IMG/VR virus record: IMGVR_UViG_3300032820_000021
Span: 1-44,949 of that record
Source: a virus
Length of the DNA stretch: 44,949 bases
Strand: one strand, 5' to 3'
Positions 33,560 through 39,579 of this stretch are shown here, one piece after another. The translations under genes and the position numbers were made by a program. Positions within the stretch are counted from its first letter, which is position 1. Every line of letters begins with the position of its first letter. The notes below the pieces were generated by a model. That model was not told the origin of the DNA, ran no database searches, and worked only from the letters and a program-made list of their open reading frames with translations.

Positions 33560-33667
33560 ATGGGTTGGAAAAACTCAGAATTATGGGGACTGTTAATACA
33601 ACTGGCAGTCCTCTTCGCCATTGGCGGACTTGTAGCAATTTTATCAATTGGTATAATTAATGGCTAG
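33560..33667 (+). CDS. Very small membrane protein
   Basis: A 35-aa ORF with one transmembrane segment (LWGLLIQLAVLFAIGGLVAI region) and almost no charged residues after Glu7. It sits 11 bp after the long membrane gene, with weak ribosome binding sequence, and overlaps the zinc-knuckle gene by 8 bp (ATGGCTAG). The hydrophobic stretch and tight packing support a real gene, but its function is unknown. Confidence 0.45.
   Translation: MGWKNSELWGLLIQLAVLFAIGGLVAILSIGIING
33630..33657 (+). promoter_or_regulatory. Possible promoter TTGTAG-16-TATAAT
   Basis: TTGTAG (33630-33635) and TATAAT (33652-33657) are 16 nt apart inside the 35-aa gene, directly before the zinc-knuckle and selenoprotein redoxin genes. 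Because it overlaps coding sequence it may be chance. Confidence 0.3.
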
Positions 33668-33791
33668 AAGGAACTGGACAAAATGCCGTTGTGGTGTTAA
33701 ACTAAATGTTAAAAAAGGTCATAAGGTATGTTACCTTTGTGAAAAGAAGATAAGAAAAGGGGAATTAGATTTAACTGTAAGGAGGCGATAA
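33660..33791 (+). CDS. Small zinc-knuckle protein
   Basis: A 43-aa basic protein with C-x-C (KCRCG) and C-x2-C (VCYLC), four cysteines that could bind one zinc. It overlaps the previous ORF by 8 bp and its stop overlaps the ATG of the redoxin gene (TAATG), so the two are translated together. Coupling to a redoxin and to the reductase upstream suggests a role in the same redox step or in metal handling, but this is inference. Confidence 0.55.
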   Translation: MARRNWTKCRCGVKLNVKKGHKVCYLCEKKIRKGELDLTVRRR

Positions 33792-34018
33792 TGCCTGATA
33801 TAACTGTATTTACATCTAAAGGTTGAGGCCCATGTGCAATGACCAAGATGTGGTTATCAGATAGAAATTATGAATTTACTGAATATAATGTTTCCGAAAA
33901 TCTTGAATACGCAGACGATTTATTGCGTATGGGATTTAGAGTTACACCAGTAACCGTAATCGGAGATAATATGATCGTGGGCTTTAGCCCTCAAAAATTA
34001 GAGAAAGCGTTAAGTTAA
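33791..34018 (+). CDS. NrdH/glutaredoxin-like selenoprotein (in-frame TGA = Sec)
   Basis: A 75-aa redoxin read through one in-frame TGA (33824-33826). It has the thioredoxin-fold start ITVFTSKG, then U12-G-P-C15 where NrdH and glutaredoxins have C-x2-C, then the helix AMTKMWL. The cis-proline loop is VTPVTVIGD (Pro53) and the end GFSPQKLEKAL matches the NrdH-type GF-x-P-x-KL tail. AAGGAGG lies 5 nt before the ATG. If TGA were a stop, an 11-residue peptide would result, yet the frame stays open and redoxin-like for another 63 codons. A hairpin with SECIS features follows. TGA ends about ten other genes here, so it is a normal stop elsewhere. The product would reduce the class II reductase. A sequencing error (TGT or TGC) is the main alternative. 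Confidence 0.8.
33839..33857 (+). promoter_or_regulatory. SECIS-like hairpin after the in-frame TGA
   Basis: ATGACCA (33839-33845), loop AGATG (33846-33850) and TGGTTAT (33851-33857) pair over 7 bp (one G-U). The loop begins 20 nt after the TGA and has G as its second base. Bacterial SECIS elements bind SelB through a stem-loop at this sort of distance with a G in the first two loop positions, so the fit is good. Confidence 0.6.
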
Positions 34019-34021
34019 TAG

Positions 34022-34027
34022 TATAAT
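34022..34027 (+). promoter_or_regulatory. Promoter -10 box (AATAGTATAATAA)
   Basis: TATAAT in the same context as the other boxes lies immediately after the redoxin stop and 20 nt before the next ATG. TTAGAG, 18 nt upstream (33998-34003), is a weak -35. Likely start of the portal transcript. Confidence 0.5.
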
Positions 34028-34047
34028 AAAGAACGTAGGAGAGAATT

Positions 34048-34494
34048 ATGCCTATAGGAAGTATGTTAGACGGCATGGATCAACAATATGTCGCTACAAA
34101 AGATGAGAAAGGTACATGGCGCATTTTAAATGCGTGGCATGACGAAGTTAAAATGATGAGTGCGGAAGAGGATGTCCCCGATGATAGTCCTGCTGTAACC
34201 GTCTTAACTGAAGGCGAGTTTATAGCTTTGATTAAAGAAGCTGCTCGTGCTGGAGTTTTAGAGAATGCTAATTTTGGGACAGGGGAAGCAGAATTAGAAG
34301 CAATTATTCTTGATAAAGATCAAGAAATTCAGAAACTTCATGAAGATATTCTTAAATTAAAAGAAGAAAAATCAGAAGTTGTTAGGGATACCTCTCATAC
34401 AGAGCAATATAAATTAAAAGAGAAAGCAATGGAGTCAATCCTTAAAATGGTTTCTATAAGTGATATGGCGAACTTGACTAATTCTGAGGATTAG
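34048..34494 (+). CDS. Coiled-coil protein upstream of portal
   Basis: A 148-aa acidic protein. The N-terminal half includes a small mixed region (YVATKDEKGTWRILNAWHDE); residues about 90-130 are a charged heptad coiled coil (ILDKDQEIQKLHEDILKLKE). It is the first gene after the TATAAT box and is followed after 2 bp by the portal gene. Such a position suggests a head-assembly accessory role. Family unknown. Confidence 0.6.
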   Translation: MPIGSMLDGMDQQYVATKDEKGTWRILNAWHDEVKMMSAEEDVPDDSPAVTVLTEGEFIALIKEAARAGVLENANFGTGEAELEAIILDKDQEIQKLHEDILKLKEEKSEVVRDTSHTEQYKLKEKAMESILKMVSISDMANLTNSED

Positions 34495-34496
34495 AT

Positions 34497-36428
34497 ATGA
34501 AATTATCCGAATACATGCCGCAAGTACCTCAAATGGTACAGCAAATGTCTGATTTAAATAATCAGATAAACATGTTTCAATTAATGAAGTCCGCAGGAGA
34601 AACATCTAAAACTCCTACAATTGGGCTAGACCATATAGTTAATACGTGGGTACGCCACCAGATGGCGTATAGACAACAGCTTGTAATGGATTTACAAACA
34701 GTTGCTATGTCTGTCGAAGAAATTCGTGGCCCACTTAACCATATCACTACTGAAGTATTTAGAAGAGGTCTTGAAATAGTTCCAAAAGTTTCTGACCCTG
34801 ATCCCGAACAAAGGGAAAAGATTTTAGAGTGGTTAGTAGATGCTAACTTATTTGATCAAAGTTTAGAAGAAGTCTTTAGACAATTTCATTTTGACGTAAA
34901 CTCTTTAGATGATGGGTTTTTGTATTTAGCTAAAGAGTACAAAGATATGGGTAATAAAACAGTACGATCTAGAGTAACAGAGATTCGTAGATTGAATCCT
35001 GCTCTGGTTGAATTTGATTTAGATACTCAAGGACTTCCTAAAAATGCCCATTTTATTTGTCCTATTCATAGGGATAATGCAACTGAAACATCTGGGCCAT
35101 GTTCTGAAGATGATTGTGATATACAAAAACTTCCTGCAATGTACACTTATTATCATAGGAATAATAGGATGTATTTATTGGATAATGAAATAATACATCT
35201 AAGTAAATTTTCTCCATCTGAAACATATGGTTGGAGTCCAATCTTAACAATCTTTGAAAAGGCTTTAACACTTATAGGTATGGATAAAAACCTCTATAGG
35301 TATTTCTTTGAAAGAAAAATGCCCGCTGCTATGGTTATGGTAACTACTGATGACCCTGAGTCATTACGTAGAGAAAGAGAACATATTGCGGCACAAACAA
35401 GATTAGACCCGAACTATATCCCAATGGTAGCTGTATCTGCTAGAAACCAAAGAGGTAGAGTTGATATGGTTAGACTATTCCATACTCTACAAGAGATGGA
35501 TTATTTACCTGTTAGGGAAGAAATACGAGAACGTGTTGCTGCAATGTGGGGGGTTACCCCAGCATGGCAAGGCGCACCCGAAGCGTTTGGTGGTCTATCT
35601 ACCCAAACTCAACAATTAGTTGTTATGAGTCGTGTTGTAGAAAGTGACCAAAGACTTTTCCATGAAAAAGTATTTCCCGCTTTGTTGAAAGCTTTTGGTG
35701 TTACAGATTGGGAAATTAAATTACCAAATCCTGAAGAAAAAGCTGAATCTACTAGATTAAGTATGGCACAGCAAAAGGTACAGATTGTTTCACAGTTTGC
35801 CCAATTAGGATTTGATGTAGAATTAAAACAAGAAAATGTTGCTTTAGATGAAGCAGAATTTATAATAAGTGGTTCACCTGTACCAACTGCTCAGATGAAT
35901 GCTGAACAAATGGCTATGGGACTTCAACAACAAAAAGAACAATTTGAAATGCAGGAACAACAACAAGCGATGATGGGAGCCGAACAAGCGGCTGACGAAG
36001 CTGTTCCAGAAGCGGCAGAGGGGGAAGAAGGTGAACCTGTGCAAGCTATGTTGAAGACTATACCACAACATAAAAGAAAATTTAAAGGACGTACTGGTGG
36101 GAGAACACCTGATTGGCATGACAAAGCCCCTAATGAAGAACGTGACATTGACGAATATGCAGAAGCACGATCTAAAAATGATCTAACGCTTAGTTCAGAT
36201 TTTATGACTTCATTATATAATAAGGGTTATACTGCTCCAGAAATTAAGGAAGTCTCTCCAGATTTCTCTAAGATGTGGTTTGCCCAAAATGGTACAGATT
36301 ATGTAGCATCACTTGGCCCATTAGGTGTAGTGGATGTAGAAAAAGCTACTTTTCCTAAACCACCTGAAAGACGGCAAACACCTCCAGCTAGTACACCTAC
36401 AATTGAGGATGATGATGCCGATTACTAA
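34497..36428 (+). CDS. Portal protein with zinc-finger-like insertion
   Basis: A 643-aa portal subunit. Recognisable features are the early helix (QMAYRQQLVMDLQTVAMSVE), ITTEVFRRGLEIVPK, IRRLNPALVEFDLD, the wing region NEIIHLSKFSPSETYGWSPI and the long helix with ALTLIGMDKNLYRYFFERKM. An insertion with Cys188-x2-His191 and Cys202-x4-Cys207 looks like a zinc finger, not a standard portal part. The last 170 residues are Gln/Glu-rich and then loop-like (GRTGGRTPDWHDKAPNEE), so this is longer than a minimal portal. It forms the dodecameric ring through which DNA enters. A strong GAGGA ribosome binding site lies upstream. Confidence 0.85.
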   Translation: MKLSEYMPQVPQMVQQMSDLNNQINMFQLMKSAGETSKTPTIGLDHIVNTWVRHQMAYRQQLVMDLQTVAMSVEEIRGPLNHITTEVFRRGLEIVPKVSDPDPEQREKILEWLVDANLFDQSLEEVFRQFHFDVNSLDDGFLYLAKEYKDMGNKTVRSRVTEIRRLNPALVEFDLDTQGLPKNAHFICPIHRDNATETSGPCSEDDCDIQKLPAMYTYYHRNNRMYLLDNEIIHLSKFSPSETYGWSPILTIFEKALTLIGMDKNLYRYFFERKMPAAMVMVTTDDPESLRREREHIAAQTRLDPNYIPMVAVSARNQRGRVDMVRLFHTLQEMDYLPVREEIRERVAAMWGVTPAWQGAPEAFGGLSTQTQQLVVMSRVVESDQRLFHEKVFPALLKAFGVTDWEIKLPNPEEKAESTRLSMAQQKVQIVSQFAQLGFDVELKQENVALDEAEFIISGSPVPTAQMNAEQMAMGLQQQKEQFEMQEQQQAMMGAEQAADEAVPEAAEGEEGEPVQAMLKTIPQHKRKFKGRTGGRTPDWHDKAPNEERDIDEYAEARSKNDLTLSSDFMTSLYNKGYTAPEIKEVSPDFSKMWFAQNGTDYVASLGPLGVVDVEKATFPKPPERRQTPPASTPTIEDDDADY

Positions 36429-37212
36429 ACGAGATAATGGGTGGTATTGGGGAAGCCAAGGCCCATTTGATTCTGAAGAAAAAGCACAAGAGGTAGCACA
36501 AGCTGCCCATGCGTCAGGATATCAAAAAGCTTGGATAACTAATCCTCGTGGAGATGGTAAAAACGTGAAAGGCGAACAAAAATATACTGAATCAAATAAA
36601 AAACGTTATGATACTGCGTCTGAATTTGTACAGAAAGAAGGCGGTGATGGTGGTGGAGGTGATGGTGGCTCATTCGGAGGTGGTGAAGGAACTGTATTTA
36701 CTTCCGAAAATGCTGGAATATTTACTCCCACCCATTCAGAACGAGGAAAGAAACAAAGAAAAAAGAAGGTTACTGGTGTAGATCGCTTAAATGCCTTCAT
36801 AACAGACAGAAGTCCAGAACGCAAAATGGAAAAAAGTTTTGCTGTAGACTTATTAAATTGGGTGAGGAAAGAATTGAAAAAAGAAGATGAAGCTAAAAAT
36901 CCTGTAGAGTTTGATGCTAAACCTAATAAACAGGCAGCCCAAGAACAACTCGCAGAAGAAGCTAGAATTAAACGATTAAATGATGAAGGGGATGATAATA
37001 CCCCAACTACTGCACATGCATCCGAAGCTGCTCCAGCGGGAGTTAATATACAATTCGGTTGGGATGCTGGTGAATCTCAAAATGATTCATTACATGCTGG
37101 AGGTAGTCAAGATACTTTATACGAAGATGAGGACGAGAAACGAATTGATCGTGAACTGCGTAAAGAACACGGGCTTTTTCTCAAGAGTATTTTAGACGAT
37201 CTAGATAGTTGA
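36415..37212 (+). CDS. Unknown protein with Gly-rich middle
   Basis: A 265-aa protein. ATG 36415 has GAGG 6 nt upstream and is preferred to TTG 36403. It overlaps the portal stop by 14 bp. The N-terminal 40 residues form a small domain (NGWYWGSQGPFDSEEKAQEV) similar in style to short phage substrate-tag or DUF domains. The middle is a Gly/Asp run (GGDGGGGDGGSFGGGEG), the remainder charged and helical (FAVDLLNWVRKELKKEDEAK). It could be a head-assembly or internal virion protein. Family not recognised. Confidence 0.6.
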   Translation: MPITKRDNGWYWGSQGPFDSEEKAQEVAQAAHASGYQKAWITNPRGDGKNVKGEQKYTESNKKRYDTASEFVQKEGGDGGGGDGGSFGGGEGTVFTSENAGIFTPTHSERGKKQRKKKVTGVDRLNAFITDRSPERKMEKSFAVDLLNWVRKELKKEDEAKNPVEFDAKPNKQAAQEQLAEEARIKRLNDEGDDNTPTTAHASEAAPAGVNIQFGWDAGESQNDSLHAGGSQDTLYEDEDEKRIDRELRKEHGLFLKSILDDLDS

Positions 37213-37517
37213 CAGCCCCACGGTTATCTGGTAATATATGCCCTAAGTGCGAAGGTCGCATGTTTAGAAATGATGATGAAGATTTGCAATGTATTACGTG
37301 TGGCAAGATAATAGTATTAAAGGTCAGGAGACAATATGATTCCAGAACAGGCAAAATCAGAGATAATAAAAAGACGGGAGGCGGGGGCAACTTGGACGGC
37401 GATAGCCAAATGGTTAGAGAGTTCCTTCGGAGTTTCAGTCCACAGGACAACGATCCAAAGATGGCACGACAGAAACGTTTTGGAACTTGGAAACGCCCAT
37501 TTGGATTCTTTCGATGA
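37209..37517 (+). CDS. Zinc-ribbon protein overlapping the next gene
   Basis: A 102-aa protein starting at TTG 37209, inside the stop of the gene before (TTGA). Residues about 10-34 make a zinc ribbon: CPKCEGRMF and CITCGK. The rest is basic and Gly-rich (KKTGGGGNLDGDSQMV) and overlaps the next gene by 182 bp in a different frame. The zinc-ribbon start lies in otherwise unassigned sequence and looks real; whether the full C-terminal half is used is uncertain. TTG start and weak ribosome binding sequence lower confidence. Confidence 0.45.
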   Translation: MTAPRLSGNICPKCEGRMFRNDDEDLQCITCGKIIVLKVRRQYDSRTGKIRDNKKTGGGGNLDGDSQMVREFLRSFSPQDNDPKMARQKRFGTWKRPFGFFR

Positions 37518-38649
37518 TGACAACGCCCGAATTAAACTTGATAAAAAAGTAGAAACCTATAAACATGAAGCCTACTTTTATAAGAAACTGTATAATGCTT
37601 CATTACGAGATAATGCTAAAAAAGAACTTGTAGTTGATGCAATTAAAGAATATGCTCCTAATTTTGAAAATATTGAACCTGTTAAATATTTACCCCCAAC
37701 TGGAGATACTCAAGGTAGTAGTACTCAAACAGTAGTGGCTCCTTTAACCGACACCCATATCGGTGAGTATGTAGATAAAGAACAAATGTTGGGAATGAAT
37801 GTGTATAGCTTTGATATCTTTAATCGAAGATTATACGGGTGGGCAACTCAATTATTAACTCTTGTAAATCTTAGACGTAACTCTGTACCGATTGATGATA
37901 TTGTTATTCCAATGTTAGGAGATATGATTAGTGGTGATATTCATGAAGAACTTGCCCGCAGCAATTTAGATAATTGTATGGAGCAAATGATTCGTGGAGC
38001 AAACTTAATTGCTCAAGCATTAATGTATTTAGCCCCCCATTTTAAATCTGTAAGAGTCCCATGTGTTGTAGGTAATCATGGTCGAATGACTAGAAAACCT
38101 CCGATGAAAGATAAATATATGGATTGGGATTTTATGTTATACCAATGGGTAGCAGCATTTTGTAAGAATCAGGATAATATTTCTTTTAGTATTCCTAAGA
38201 GTTATGTGAATATGGTAGAAGTTAATAAGAACCGAATCCTTTTAATGCACGGAGATAGTATTTCTGGGGCGGGTTCTAACATGTCTATTACAAAAGCTAT
38301 AACTAGTTTGCGTGGTGTGTTTCAATACAAAAAGAATTATGAAGTTGAGACAGGGTTAGGTTACTTAACTGATGGAGAACCTTTAAATTTCGACTCAGCA
38401 ATGATTGGACACTTTCACCGTATAGATGAAATTGATATTGGAACAGGTGAATTACATATCTGTGGTTGTATGAAAGGCCCAGATGAGTTTGCTTTACAAC
38501 GCTTACATACAGCAACAAAACCAAAACAGATAGTTACTTACTGGCATCCAAAATATGGTAGTATCGGTAAGGAAATTATATATTTAAACATCTACGATAA
38601 AACCGTCAGTAAATTTAAAGACTCCTTACCAGAAGTCTGGGCTTCTTAA
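37336..38649 (+). CDS. HTH-metallophosphoesterase fusion
   Basis: A 437-aa protein. Residues about 5-45 are a helix-turn-helix (EIIKRREAGATWTAIAKWLE, then VHRTTIQRWHD). From about 130 a calcineurin-like phosphoesterase follows with the full motif set: DTH (Asp139, His141) in LTDTHIGE, GD (Asp196) in MLGDMISG, GNH (246-248), H305 in LMHGD and GHFH (358-361). It therefore binds two metals and hydrolyses phosphoesters, perhaps a DNA strand end or a cyclic nucleotide. The HTH suggests DNA targeting. The gene starts 182 bp inside the zinc-ribbon ORF, with AGGAG upstream. Its position among head genes is odd for a nuclease. Confidence 0.85.
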   Translation: MIPEQAKSEIIKRREAGATWTAIAKWLESSFGVSVHRTTIQRWHDRNVLELGNAHLDSFDDDNARIKLDKKVETYKHEAYFYKKLYNASLRDNAKKELVVDAIKEYAPNFENIEPVKYLPPTGDTQGSSTQTVVAPLTDTHIGEYVDKEQMLGMNVYSFDIFNRRLYGWATQLLTLVNLRRNSVPIDDIVIPMLGDMISGDIHEELARSNLDNCMEQMIRGANLIAQALMYLAPHFKSVRVPCVVGNHGRMTRKPPMKDKYMDWDFMLYQWVAAFCKNQDNISFSIPKSYVNMVEVNKNRILLMHGDSISGAGSNMSITKAITSLRGVFQYKKNYEVETGLGYLTDGEPLNFDSAMIGHFHRIDEIDIGTGELHICGCMKGPDEFALQRLHTATKPKQIVTYWHPKYGSIGKEIIYLNIYDKTVSKFKDSLPEVWAS

Positions 38650-38666
38650 TAGAATATTTCTATTAA
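38646..38666 (+). promoter_or_regulatory. AT-rich perfect palindrome at the phosphoesterase stop
   Basis: TTAATAGAA (38646-38654), spacer TAT, TTCTATTAA (38658-38666) is a perfect 9-bp inverted repeat spanning the stop codon and lying just upstream of a -10 box at 38672. An operator or a weak hairpin is possible. No T-run is present, so it is not a terminator. Confidence 0.4.
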
Positions 38667-38671
38667 CTTAG

Positions 38672-38677
38672 TATAAT
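38672..38677 (+). promoter_or_regulatory. Promoter -10 box (CTTAGTATAATAA)
   Basis: TATAAT in the recurring motif lies 28 nt before the gp10-like start, after the palindrome. The -35 region (ATAGAA-like) is weak. Confidence 0.5.
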
Positions 38678-38705
38678 AATTTATTAAGATTTATAGGTAG
38701 GGACT

Positions 38706-39224
38706 ATGCCGTCTGCAAAATCTGTTCAAAAGAAGATCGCTAAAGCCGTGGATATGACTATGGTAAAAGTTATAAGTGATTTCGGTAAAGAGGTTTTCGA
38801 TGAATGTCAGAGAACGGTTCCCACTAGGTCAGGGGTTTTAAAAGAGTCTGGGTCTGTGAAAACGATAGGGGAAAAGGGAGTGGAAATTAGATATTCTGCA
38901 CCCCATTCGTGGGATGTCCATAACGGAACATATGGGATACCAGATTTTAAATGGACTTCCGATATAAGGCAACATAAAAGACGTTTACCATCTGGAGGTA
39001 CTACAACTGTTAAGCGTCATAAGAAGCATTATACGGGATATAAACCATCCGTATCTTTAGCACATAAAGAAAAAGCTGTTAATGAAAGGTGGTATATGAG
39101 AAATATGAAAGACCCTTATGTAAGTAAACCGTGGATTGAAGTGGCTTACTCAACAGTTAAAAGCAAACAACCTAGATGGCTTCGTAGACTCCTACCCAGA
39201 AAAATTAATATATATGAGGAGTAA
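38706..39224 (+). CDS. HK97 gp10-like neck protein
   Basis: A 172-aa basic protein. The N-terminal helix (KKIAKAVDMTMVKVISDFGK) leads to TVPTRSGVLKESG, the hallmark T/V-P-x-R-T/S-G-x-L-x-x-S of HK97 gp10-type tail completion proteins, followed by strands VEIRYSAPHSWDVHNGTYG with the conserved surface loop ending in V-x-N-G-T. The C-terminus is Lys/Arg-rich. This protein would join head and tail in assembly. It is placed before the scaffold/capsid pair rather than after, which departs from the standard order. Confidence 0.75.
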   Translation: MPSAKSVQKKIAKAVDMTMVKVISDFGKEVFDECQRTVPTRSGVLKESGSVKTIGEKGVEIRYSAPHSWDVHNGTYGIPDFKWTSDIRQHKRRLPSGGTTTVKRHKKHYTGYKPSVSLAHKEKAVNERWYMRNMKDPYVSKPWIEVAYSTVKSKQPRWLRRLLPRKINIYEE

Positions 39225-39228
39225 AGAA

Positions 39229-39447
39229 ATGGCTGAGACAAAAATGAAAATAACCCCCGTACAAGAATATATTATAGCAAAACATTCTCGTATGGTAGGA
39301 AAGATATTAGACTTAGTAGAAGCTACTATGCCAGAAGGCAATCAATGCGAAAAAATGAAGAAGTTAGTACAGGTTCCATTGTACGATTTTAGGAACGAAA
39401 TGCTTCAATTAGAAGCCAATGGGATACCCGAAGATACGGACGTATAA
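39229..39447 (+). CDS. Small protein, unknown
   Basis: A 72-aa protein starting at ATG 39229 with GAGGAG 7 nt upstream (the frame is open further up but those residues belong to the gp10-like gene region). It is helical with YIIAKHSRMVGKILDLVEAT and a second helix (YDFRNEMLQLEANGI). It probably forms a small helical hairpin partner of the neck or head proteins. No family recognised. Confidence 0.6.
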   Translation: MAETKMKITPVQEYIIAKHSRMVGKILDLVEATMPEGNQCEKMKKLVQVPLYDFRNEMLQLEANGIPEDTDV

Positions 39448-39452
39448 TCTTT

Positions 39453-39481
39453 TTAGAATTTTTCGATTATCTTAGTATAAT
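39453..39481 (+). promoter_or_regulatory. Promoter TTAGAA-17-TATAAT before scaffold and capsid genes
   Basis: TTAGAA (39453-39458) and TATAAT (39476-39481), 17 nt apart, repeat exactly the -35, spacing and -10 of the promoter before the tail tube gene (5767-5795). A run of overlapping AT inverted repeats (AGTATAATACT 39474-39484; ATACTATAGTAT 39480-39491) covers the -10 and start region, so a regulator may bind here. Confidence 0.7.
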
Positions 39482-39499
39482 ACTATAGTATAACGTCTT

Positions 39500-39570
39500 C
39501 TTAGAGTCGGAGGTGGCTTAGACCAACTTTAAGGGCATTATAAAATAATAACCAAAAGTTCGACTCTAGG
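39500..39570 (+). promoter_or_regulatory. Structured 5' leader pairing with the RBS
   Basis: CTTAGAGTCG (39500-39509) pairs with CGACTCTAGG (39561-39570) over 10 bp (one G-U), closing a 51-nt loop; the 3' arm covers the first bases of the AGGAGG ribosome binding site (39568-39573) of the scaffold-like gene. The inner part is AT-rich without a clear second stem. It could limit translation until assembly or an inducing signal, or stabilise a highly expressed message. Confidence 0.5.
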
Positions 39571-39579
39571 AGGTATGGA

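Noticed and set aside
33791-33826. Redoxin as a pseudogene ending at TGA
   Set aside because: The frame downstream has no other stop and keeps all redoxin features, and the start has a strong ribosome binding site. A single sequencing error remains possible and is stated.
33791-34018. TGA as a genome-wide sense codon (Trp or Gly)
   Set aside because: TGA ends about ten other tightly packed genes in overlaps such as ATGA, Trp is encoded by TGG, and only this one gene has an internal TGA at a catalytic Cys position.
38646-38677. Terminator at the AT palindrome after the phosphoesterase gene
   Set aside because: The stem is almost all A-T and no T-run follows; it leads directly into a -10 box, so an operator is more likely.
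39500-39575. tRNA-like stretch with GTTCGACTC, resembling a T-arm
   Set aside because: The bases flanking the T-loop-like sequence do not pair as a T-stem, and no acceptor or anticodon stem forms. The segment is better explained by the long leader stem.
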